Below, piece after piece: positions 31,922 to 39,162 of a stretch of DNA of 64,000 nt. Source of the stretch: Candidatus Omnitrophota bacterium (GTDB taxonomy: Bacteria > Omnitrophota > Gorgyraeia > Zapsychrales > Zapsychraceae); assembly GCA_020632495.1 (NCBI GenBank), contig JACKFL010000006.1:1240001-1304000 (forward strand), read 5' to 3'. Position 1 is the first letter of the stretch. Every line of letters starts with the position of its first letter. Under the pieces are notes generated by a model. The model did not search any database, was not told the origin of the DNA, and saw nothing but the letters and a program-made list of their open reading frames with translations. The position numbers and the translations under genes were made by a program.

Positions 31922-34279
31922 TCATGCGGGGGCATTGGACATGGTCACGGATTCCTTGGGCTTAAGAGCGACCTCCTCGCCCCGGTGTTTAATGACAAAA
32001 TCCGACCCGGCCCGCATACAGTAGCGCGTTTCCTTCTGATTCATTTCTATATCCACGGTCCGGCCACGCAGAACCAGGCTGAATTTAAGGTGCTCCACGT
32101 ACCCGCCGAGATGGGGATCGAAGCTGAAAGCACCGTTATCGTCCCGAAATCCCGCGATCCCGTAGATCGCGCACAACCAGGCCCCGCCCATGGCGGCAAT
32201 ATGCGCCCCGTCCGCCACATTCCCGCCGACATCGGCAAAATCAATGAGAATATTGTGACGAAAATACCGTTCAGCCAGATCGTCATAGCCCAACTCCGCG
32301 GCCATGATCCCCTGCGCGCAGGCCGACAATGAGGAATCGCCGGTGGTCAACGGATCGTAGTAATCAAAATTGCGCTTTTTTTCATACGGCGTGAATTCCT
32401 CGTTCAACAAAAACATGGCCATGACGACGTCGGCCTGCTTGATAACCTGATGCCGGTACAGTACCAGCGGATGATAATTCAGCAGGAGCGGGTACTTGCT
32501 TTCCGGCGTATTCTTAAAATCCCAGACGTCCCGTTTGAGGAAATTGTCATCCTGGGGATGAATTTCCGCTTCTTTGTCATAGGGGATGTACATCCCGTCC
32601 GCCGCCTTTTTCCATTCCTCGATTTCCTCGGGTTCCAAACGGGTTTCGCGAAGCAATTTAATAAATTTCTTGGGACTGTTGTTTTGCAGCTGCTCCACTG
32701 CTGTCACCGCGTCATGGAGGTTTCGCCGGGCCATCATGTTGGTGTACAGATTGTTGTTCACAATAGCCGTGTACTCATCCGGACCGGTCACGCCGTGAAT
32801 ATGAAACTCCCCGTTACAGCCGTGTGGAAAAGCGCCCAGATCGTACCACAGGCGCGCCGTTTCAATCAGCATCTCAACACCGTATTCATCCATAAAGGCC
32901 GTGTCTTCCGTAGCGTCGACGTATTTGCGCAACGCGTACATGATATCGGCATTAATGTGATACTGCGCCGTACCGGCCGCGAAATAGGCCGACGATTCTT
33001 CGCCGTTAATGGTCCGCCACGGAAACAACGCGCCTTTCTGATTAACTTGACGCGCCCGGGTGCGCGCCTTGTTCAGGATGCTGTGCCGGAACTTCAGCAG
33101 ATTCCTGGCAATGCGCGGCTCAGTGTAGATGAGAAACGGCAGAACGAAAATCTCGGTATCCCAAAAATAGTGCCCGTCATACGCGGATCCCGTGAGTCCC
33201 CGGGCCCCGACCCCGGTCCCCTCCGCCCGCGAGGCGGCCTGCCAGACATGGAACAGGTTGAAGCGCATCATCTGCTGGACCCGCGGATCGCGGGTCTTGA
33301 TTTCGATATCACTGATATCCCAGAATTTGGACATATAGACGCGCTGGTCGTCGACAATTTTCTGATAGCCCATATCAATCGCGTTGGACAGGGTGCGCTC
33401 ACATCGATCCGACAAATCCCGGGGATCCGCGCTGCGCGAAGTGTGGTACGTAATAAATTTTGTAATCTCTATCGGAGAATTGGGCTTGGCGTAGATGTTG
33501 TAGATAATCTTGGCTTCATGTTCGGCCTTGGTGACATGCTGGTTGAAAACATTCTCTGTCTGGATAATATGATCCACGCCGCATCCCATCGTCATCCCGC
33601 TCTGCTTGGTGCGATATCCGTATATCATGCGGTTATCCCGGTGACGCTGCAATTCAATGTCGAAAACAGGGCTCTCGAAGCGACCGGCCTTGCGCGGATC
33701 ATGTATCGCATTGTGCTCAAACTGCTCATCCTCGAAATGGATCAACTTGGAAGACAGAATGATATTGGCCGCGGCATTCAAGACGGTCAAATTGTAACGG
33801 ATGACCGCCAGATGGCGATACTCCATGGAAACCAGACGAGTGGAGTGAATCAAGACTTGTTTACCGGTCGGGGTTTCCCAAAGCAATTCCCTTTCCAGCA
33901 AGGCCTCCTTCATGTTCAGCGCCCGTTCATATTTGAGCAAATGGGCGACGGGCAGATAAAACGGTTCGTCATCCACGTACAATTTGATAATCTTTGCATC
34001 CGGTACATTGACCATCGATTGTCCGGTCTCGGCGAAACCGAAGGCCTTTTCCCCGTAATTAATCGGAAACGATTCAAAGAATCCGTTAATAAACGTGCCG
34101 CGCTGAAAGGTCGGCTTGCCTTCATCCACATTGCCGCGTAGCCCCAGATAGCCGTTGGAAACTGAAAAAACAGTCTCGTTGTGGGGCATGAATTGATCCA
34201 AAAACTCCGTCTGTACAATCCGCCACGGATCGACCGGATAAATGTCATCGGGAGGCAAAATGATTTTATGTTCTCGCAT
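31922..34279 (-). CDS. GH65 family disaccharide phosphorylase (maltose/trehalose/kojibiose type)
   Basis: GH65 phosphorylases cleave alpha-linked glucosyl disaccharides with phosphate to beta-glucose-1-phosphate and glucose. The 785-residue protein has the N-terminal beta-sandwich (SVSNGYLGLRGNVDEG), the (alpha/alpha)6 barrel (GSAYDGHYFWDTEIFVLPFL) and the general acid Glu502 in GVTGPDEY. The phosphate-site region TGDSSLSACAQGI and KQADVVMAMFLL also match. Substrate (maltose, trehalose, kojibiose or nigerose) cannot be set from motifs alone. Glycogen phosphorylase and PEP carboxykinase nearby suggest storage-glucan metabolism. A beta-phosphoglucomutase, usually a partner, is not in the window. 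Confidence 0.9.
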   Translation of the reverse strand: MREHKIILPPDDIYPVDPWRIVQTEFLDQFMPHNETVFSVSNGYLGLRGNVDEGKPTFQRGTFINGFFESFPINYGEKAFGFAETGQSMVNVPDAKIIKLYVDDEPFYLPVAHLLKYERALNMKEALLERELLWETPTGKQVLIHSTRLVSMEYRHLAVIRYNLTVLNAAANIILSSKLIHFEDEQFEHNAIHDPRKAGRFESPVFDIELQRHRDNRMIYGYRTKQSGMTMGCGVDHIIQTENVFNQHVTKAEHEAKIIYNIYAKPNSPIEITKFITYHTSRSADPRDLSDRCERTLSNAIDMGYQKIVDDQRVYMSKFWDISDIEIKTRDPRVQQMMRFNLFHVWQAASRAEGTGVGARGLTGSAYDGHYFWDTEIFVLPFLIYTEPRIARNLLKFRHSILNKARTRARQVNQKGALFPWRTINGEESSAYFAAGTAQYHINADIMYALRKYVDATEDTAFMDEYGVEMLIETARLWYDLGAFPHGCNGEFHIHGVTGPDEYTAIVNNNLYTNMMARRNLHDAVTAVEQLQNNSPKKFIKLLRETRLEPEEIEEWKKAADGMYIPYDKEAEIHPQDDNFLKRDVWDFKNTPESKYPLLLNYHPLVLYRHQVIKQADVVMAMFLLNEEFTPYEKKRNFDYYDPLTTGDSSLSACAQGIMAAELGYDDLAERYFRHNILIDFADVGGNVADGAHIAAMGGAWLCAIYGIAGFRDDNGAFSFDPHLGGYVEHLKFSLVLRGRTVDIEMNQKETRYCMRAGSDFVIKHRGEEVALKPKESVTMSNAPA

Positions 34280-34466
34280 CGTTTAAAATTGATCCTTACG
34301 GGTAGTGGTTGAACAGGCAGGAAACCTTGCGTTCAAGCCTTTGTTATAACACTCATACGGCTGAATTGCGATTCAAAAATTGGATTTGATTGACGGCCGG
34401 CGGCAGATCAACCTCTGGACAGAGGGATTTCCGGCAAACGAGGAGCATATTGAGGCTAATTGCCAT

Positions 34467-34489
34467 GTCGGCAGTATTCTGCTGCCGAC
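34467..34489. other. Perfect inverted repeat between the HTH-receiver gene and GH65
   Basis: GTCGGCAG (34467-34474) and CTGCCGAC (34482-34489) form an 8-bp perfect stem with a 7-nt loop, 29 nt after the regulator stop. There is no T-tract on the minus strand, so it is either a transcript-end stabiliser or an operator. The rest of the 238-bp gap (34280-34517) shows no gene and no clear promoter to me. Confidence 0.45.
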
Positions 34490-34517
34490 TTTCCGGACGG
34501 GAATGCGCCGCCCGTCG

Positions 34518-35123
34518 TTACTTTAGCTGCTTCGCCTGCTGCCGCGGCGCGCGAATTTCTCGGATTTTGGCGAGCAGATCTTCATTACTGAATGGCTTGA
34601 GCAGAAAGGCATCGGCGCCGATTTGCTTCATCCGGGCCGGCAGATTCTTGTCCGCATCCGCCGTTATGGCCAGGATTTTGACATTCTTATGTTCAGGACA
34701 CGAGCGGATACTTTCGCAAACGTCAATTCCGCTGATGCCGGGCATACGGATATCCAAGATGACAACGTGGGGTTTGAATTGTACAAATTTAGTCCCGGCC
34801 GAAAAACCGCCGTATGCGGTATCCACCTCAATATTGTCCTGCAGACAGAGGTAACGTTTGAGGGCGGAGACCATCTGTTTATCGTCATCAACGATCAACA
34901 CCCGGTCCTTCCCGTTGTCCGGGCCTCCGGTCAACTCTTCATCTACGGGAATATTGTACTCACGGCAGAAGTCGATAAAATCGTGGATCAGGACCCGCGT
35001 ATGGCGGCCCGGAGTTTGGTAGGCCTTGATCTTTCCCTGGATGACCCAATCCAAGACCGTACGGTGGGTAACCTGACAGTATTCGGCGATATCCCCGGTC
35101 GTCAACGCCTTTTTCATTCCCAT
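34518..35123 (-). CDS. Helix-turn-helix (excisionase/MerR-type) protein with C-terminal receiver domain
   Basis: The 201-residue protein places a winged HTH of the excisionase/BldC type first (residues about 5-52; LTTGDIAEYCQVTHRTVLDW, then GRHTRVLIHDF) and a receiver last (about 74-195). This reverses the usual receiver-then-DNA-binding order. Receiver residues are complete: Asp79/Asp80, phosphoacceptor Asp124 (VVILDIRMPG), Thr154 and Lys176. No histidine kinase is adjacent. Its neighbours encode glucan phosphorylases and secreted proteins. It starts with MGM; Met3 is an equally good start. Confidence 0.92.
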   Translation of the reverse strand: MGMKKALTTGDIAEYCQVTHRTVLDWVIQGKIKAYQTPGRHTRVLIHDFIDFCREYNIPVDEELTGGPDNGKDRVLIVDDDKQMVSALKRYLCLQDNIEVDTAYGGFSAGTKFVQFKPHVVILDIRMPGISGIDVCESIRSCPEHKNVKILAITADADKNLPARMKQIGADAFLLKPFSNEDLLAKIREIRAPRQQAKQLK

Positions 35124-35258
35124 TCCCCTTTGTTGGTGAAGAACAATCTCGTCTATGTGGCACTACAACTGATAGATGGGCGGTCCAGCTGAGCCGAGTT
35201 CCCCGTCCACCGCAGGTTCAAGAAGTTCGCAAAATACTGGTTTTTTCCTGAGTTCGGC

Positions 35259-35294
35259 CTCTTCTAATATATGGAAACTCTAGACTTGTGTCAA
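35259..35294 (-). promoter_or_regulatory. Promoter of the HTH-receiver gene
   Basis: On the minus strand a consensus TTGACA (35294-35289) and TATATT (35271-35266) are separated by 17 bp, among the strongest-looking promoters in the window. The predicted start is near 35259, giving a leader of about 135 nt. Confidence 0.65.
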
Positions 35295-35339
35295 GCTCTA
35301 TGCCGCTCCGCCCCCAACGTGCCGCATCGGCCGGTCTTC

Positions 35340-36026
35340 CTATTGAGGCGGCTGCTCCTGCGCCCACATGCGGCTCCTATCCTTCATTTCCTGGCGAAAA
35401 GTCTCCACGGTTTCCCGGTGGATCTTCGGCCAGTCTTCCTGGGGCAGGCTGAAGGGTTGCTCATCCCTGAGGCTCATTCCGTTCTGCGCCGCCTTCACCG
35501 CCCGCGCGGTCCGCATACCGTGCAGATTAATCCAGCGGTGATCATAGTTATGCGGTGTATCATACTCAAATTGAGTGACATGGACGATAATTTGCCTGAA
35601 GGTGGGAAGCTGTTCGCGGGCATACGGCTCAATATTGCCGCCGAACTTGGTGGCCATAATCTTTAGCGCGGCATGAACTGTCTCATCCGTGCAACGGTTA
35701 GCATCATATTGCGCGCGCAACAACGCGGCGTAATACCAAAACATCGCCTCGGTACGCCGGTCCGATTCATATAATTTGTCGGAGAGGACGAACATCACTG
35801 CCGGTGTGTATATATCGGGATGGGCGAGAATATGTTTGAAGAGGCCTTCCGGCCGAATTCCCTTTTCTTTCCGGAGTTCGTCAACGGCCCGGTTTTGCAG
35901 CTGCACGTCGATGTCCGCGTAGGCTGTTTCCCGGACTAAATCCTGCAAATCCAGAGCCGACGCGCGCGATCCGCCTGCAGTCAACAGTAAGGCCAGGACA
36001 ATCTGGATCACAAATTTGGCAGGCAT
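35340..36026 (-). CDS. Secreted protein of unknown function
   Basis: The ATG at 36026 (MPAKFVIQIVLALLL) has AGAGGAGG directly upstream and starts a signal peptide (cleavage near ASA-LD), so I prefer it to the TTG at 36041. The 228-residue product is mostly helical, with a distinctive aromatic/His segment TQFEYDTPHNYDHRWINLHG around 160-180. I recognise no family. It follows the Cys-rich gene at 36038 with its ribosome binding site at that gene's stop, so the two form an operon. Confidence 0.72.
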   Translation of the reverse strand: MPAKFVIQIVLALLLTAGGSRASALDLQDLVRETAYADIDVQLQNRAVDELRKEKGIRPEGLFKHILAHPDIYTPAVMFVLSDKLYESDRRTEAMFWYYAALLRAQYDANRCTDETVHAALKIMATKFGGNIEPYAREQLPTFRQIIVHVTQFEYDTPHNYDHRWINLHGMRTARAVKAAQNGMSLRDEQPFSLPQEDWPKIHRETVETFRQEMKDRSRMWAQEQPPQ

Positions 36027-36037
36027 CCGGCCTCCTC

Positions 36038-36529
36038 TCAATTGTTCCCGGACGGGGGCAATCTGTCCGGCAGGAAAGACATGTTCATCCGGCGCAACAT
36101 ACTTTGGTCATAACGCCCAGGTGAAACGTGAAATCGTCGCGGCTCATGAATACGCATGACCGGATTCAGCTGCGACTGAGCCTGATCAAATCGGCTTTGC
36201 ATATCGTTCAGCTGCTGATCCGAAACACCACGTTGCGCCATATCTTCCAAAAACGCCTCTGTAAAACTAATCTCCAGGTCGGCCATTTGCACGCTGATCA
36301 CGCAACTGAGATCGACCGCCCCCAGAATCTCATGACGAAAGCAGTAGGTTTGGCGGGATACGGCCCCGGCCTGCCGGCGTTCACAGGAGCGCAAGGCGGC
36401 CGGCCGGCACTGGCGGACCGCTTGGAGAAAACACCCCTCATCTTCGCCGCACTCCACCGCACCGGACTCCTCGGCCCGGGCGATCATGGGCGGGAGTGCG
36501 ATCAGGAAAACGAGAATGTATCGGAGCAT
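36038..36529 (-). CDS. Secreted cysteine-containing protein of unknown function
   Basis: The 163-residue product has a clear signal peptide (MLRYILVFLIALPPMIARA-EE). The mature N-terminal half contains six cysteines (VECGEDEGCF, RQCRPAALRSCERR, YCFRHE, LSCVIS), an even number that suggests three disulphides. The second half is helical (MADLEISFTEAFLEDMAQRG). No family is recognised. It lies 10 nt after the glycogen phosphorylase stop and upstream of another unknown secreted protein. Confidence 0.7.
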   Translation of the reverse strand: MLRYILVFLIALPPMIARAEESGAVECGEDEGCFLQAVRQCRPAALRSCERRQAGAVSRQTYCFRHEILGAVDLSCVISVQMADLEISFTEAFLEDMAQRGVSDQQLNDMQSRFDQAQSQLNPVMRIHEPRRFHVSPGRYDQSMLRRMNMSFLPDRLPPSGNN

Positions 36530-36539
36530 ACCTATGGTG

Positions 36540-39047
36540 CTACTCAGCGATCTGTCCGCTCAGAGCCTTTTTTTTTACATCATCCAGTTTCCAAATGTCC
36601 TCGGCATAGGAGCGGATGGTCCGGTCGCTGGAAAAGAAGCCGGCTTTGGCGACATTCAGAACGGACTTATTGTTCCAGCGCAGGGTATCTTTGTACAGGT
36701 TGGACACCTGCGTCTGCGTACGGCAATAGTCGTCGAAATCGGCGCAAATGAGATAGGGATCGTGATAGCACAGCATTTCGACGATCGGCCGGAAGATGTC
36801 CGGTTCGTTCAGGGAAAAATAGTTGCCGCGAATGAGTTTGATAATCTCCGCCAGATAAGGTGATTTGGCGATATAAACCTGCGGGCGGTATCCCTCCGAT
36901 TTCAGCTGTTCGACTTCATCCGCGCGCAGCCCGAAGATAAAGATATTATCTTCGCCCACCTGCTCGGCAATTTCGATATTCGCCCCGTCGTAGGTCCCGA
37001 TCGTAAGGGCCCCGTTGAGAGTGAACTTCATGTTGCCCGTACCGGACGCCTCGGTGGAGGCCATGGAAATCTGCTCGGACAATTCACTGCCCGGAAAGAC
37101 CCGTTCGGCCAACGATACACGGTAATTCTCAAGAAAGACAAGACGGATCTTGTCGTTGACTCCCTTATCGTGATTCACGACCTTGGCGACATTATTGATA
37201 AACTTGATGATCAATTTCGCCATCTGATAACCGGGAGCCGCCTTACCGCCCACCATAAAGGTCCGTGGCTGGATAAACTCCGACGGTGTGTTCTTTATCA
37301 GCAGATATTGCTGAATGATATACAGCGCGAACAGCAGTTGCCGCTTGTACTCATGGATGCGTTTCACCTGCACGTCAAACATGGAGGCGGTATCAATTTT
37401 AATTCCCTGGTGCTTATCGAGATACTTGGCCAATACCTTTTTGTTGTCCAACTTGACCTTCCGCCACCGCTCGATGAAGGCCTCATCCTTGGCCAGCTTT
37501 GCCAGGCCCTGTAACTGATCGAGCTCCCGGACCCAACCGTCGCCGACGGCCTCGGTAATCAAGGCCGCCTGGGACGTATTGGCTTTCAACAGCCAACGCC
37601 GCTGGGTAATCCCGTTGGTTTTGTTGTTGAACCGCTCCGGGTACATTTCGTAGAAATCCTTCAGGACGCGGGATTTCAGCAGGTCCGTATGCAGCGCGGA
37701 TACGCCGTTCACCGAGAAACTGCCGATAATGGACAAGTGCGCCATGCGGACCATCTTCGATTCCCCTTCCCGGATGATCGACATCCGCGACATCCGCTCG
37801 GCATCCATCGGAAACCGCCGGGAAACGTCTTCCAGAAAACGCATGTTTATTTCATAAATGATCTGCATGTGGCGCGGCAGCAAGCTTTCCATCAGATTAA
37901 CCGGCCAGCATTCCAGGGCCTCCGGCATGAGTGTGTGATTGGTGTAGGCAAAGGTCTTGGTGGTTATCCCCCATGCCGTCTCCCATGTCAAATCATGCTC
38001 ATCAACGAGGACACGCATCATTTCCGGTATGGCCAGTGACGGATGGGTGTCGTTCAACTGGATGACGGTTTTATCGGCGAGCTTACGGATATCCACATTT
38101 TCGCTGCGGTACCGCCGGATAATATCCGCAATGGATGCGGACACGAAGAAAAACTGCTGTTTCAAACGCAGCTCCATGCCGCGTTGAAACTGGTCATTCG
38201 GATAAAGCACCTTGGAAATATTCTCCGAAGCGATTTTCTGATCGACCGCCTGTTCATAGTCCCCGCTGTTGAAATACTCGAAATCAAAATCTTCCGTACT
38301 GCGCGCGGACCACAGCCGGAGTGTATTGACGACATCGTTTTTGTATCCGATTACCGGAATATCATACGGCACGGCCAAAACATCCTGCGTCTCCCGCCAG
38401 CGGCAGTACAGTTTGTTGTGATCGTCCGTGAACAGATGCACTTTGCCGTAAAAGCGGACCGGGACTGCATATTCCATGCGCGCGAATTCCCAGGGATTGC
38501 CGAATTTCAACCACTCGTCGGGACGTTCAATCTGTTGACCGTTCTGAATTTTCTGATTAAAAATCCCGTAGTCGTAGCGAATCCCGTAGCCGTGGGAAGG
38601 AATCCCCAATGTCGCCATGGAATCGAGAAAACAGGCCGCCAGGCGTCCCAGCCCGCCGTTGCCCAGACCCGCATCCTGTTCTTCGTCCCGAAGCTCCTCC
38701 AAATCGCGGTCCTCGATGACATCGGCCATGGCATCGGCGACCTCTTTGTCGAGACCCAAATTGTAAATATTGGCCCCCAGCAGACGTCCTATCAGAAACT
38801 CAAGGGACAGGTAGTACACCCGCTTCACGTTGTCCTTGTGATAGCGTTGCTGAGTGGCGATCCAGCGCTCTACAATACGGTCGCGAATCGATATGGCCAG
38901 GGCCCAAAACTCATCCTTGCGGGTGGCCGAATACTGGTCCTTTGACAAATAATACAGCAGGTTTTTGCGATAGGATTTGACCAGATCTTCCTTGGTCATG
39001 CCTTTGTAGCTCAGTTGCCACTTAATGGTCGAATTCTTTTTTTCCAT
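36540..39047 (-). CDS. glgP: Glycogen/starch/maltodextrin phosphorylase
   Basis: This GT35 enzyme releases glucose-1-phosphate from alpha-1,4-glucans using pyridoxal phosphate. The 835-residue protein has GNGGLGRLAACFLDSMATLG, QLNDTHPSLAIPEMMR, the PLP-binding Lys674 in EASGTGNMKFTLNGALTIGT, and DGANIEIAEQVG. Length is normal. It is downstream of the TTGACC/TATCAT promoter at 39110-39145. Confidence 0.97.
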   Translation of the reverse strand: MEKKNSTIKWQLSYKGMTKEDLVKSYRKNLLYYLSKDQYSATRKDEFWALAISIRDRIVERWIATQQRYHKDNVKRVYYLSLEFLIGRLLGANIYNLGLDKEVADAMADVIEDRDLEELRDEEQDAGLGNGGLGRLAACFLDSMATLGIPSHGYGIRYDYGIFNQKIQNGQQIERPDEWLKFGNPWEFARMEYAVPVRFYGKVHLFTDDHNKLYCRWRETQDVLAVPYDIPVIGYKNDVVNTLRLWSARSTEDFDFEYFNSGDYEQAVDQKIASENISKVLYPNDQFQRGMELRLKQQFFFVSASIADIIRRYRSENVDIRKLADKTVIQLNDTHPSLAIPEMMRVLVDEHDLTWETAWGITTKTFAYTNHTLMPEALECWPVNLMESLLPRHMQIIYEINMRFLEDVSRRFPMDAERMSRMSIIREGESKMVRMAHLSIIGSFSVNGVSALHTDLLKSRVLKDFYEMYPERFNNKTNGITQRRWLLKANTSQAALITEAVGDGWVRELDQLQGLAKLAKDEAFIERWRKVKLDNKKVLAKYLDKHQGIKIDTASMFDVQVKRIHEYKRQLLFALYIIQQYLLIKNTPSEFIQPRTFMVGGKAAPGYQMAKLIIKFINNVAKVVNHDKGVNDKIRLVFLENYRVSLAERVFPGSELSEQISMASTEASGTGNMKFTLNGALTIGTYDGANIEIAEQVGEDNIFIFGLRADEVEQLKSEGYRPQVYIAKSPYLAEIIKLIRGNYFSLNEPDIFRPIVEMLCYHDPYLICADFDDYCRTQTQVSNLYKDTLRWNNKSVLNVAKAGFFSSDRTIRSYAEDIWKLDDVKKKALSGQIAE

Positions 39048-39109
39048 GACTAATCCTCACGTAAGGCGGACACAACCCGGGGAAACAGTCCCGAGATCGA
39101 TTGTGGGTG

Positions 39110-39145
39110 CATGACCATGATAACCAAGATAATCGTGACGGTCAA
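39110..39145 (-). promoter_or_regulatory. Promoter of glgP
   Basis: On the minus strand TTGACC (39145-39140) and TATCAT (39122-39117) are 17 bp apart; the start would be near 39110, about 63 nt before the glgP ATG. Confidence 0.55.
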
Positions 39146-39162
39146 TATGAGGCTGGATAAAT

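Noticed and set aside
32450..34141. 563-codon plus-strand open frame opposite the GH65 gene
   Set aside because: The minus strand encodes a complete GH65 phosphorylase with catalytic motifs; the plus frame has no domain or start signals.
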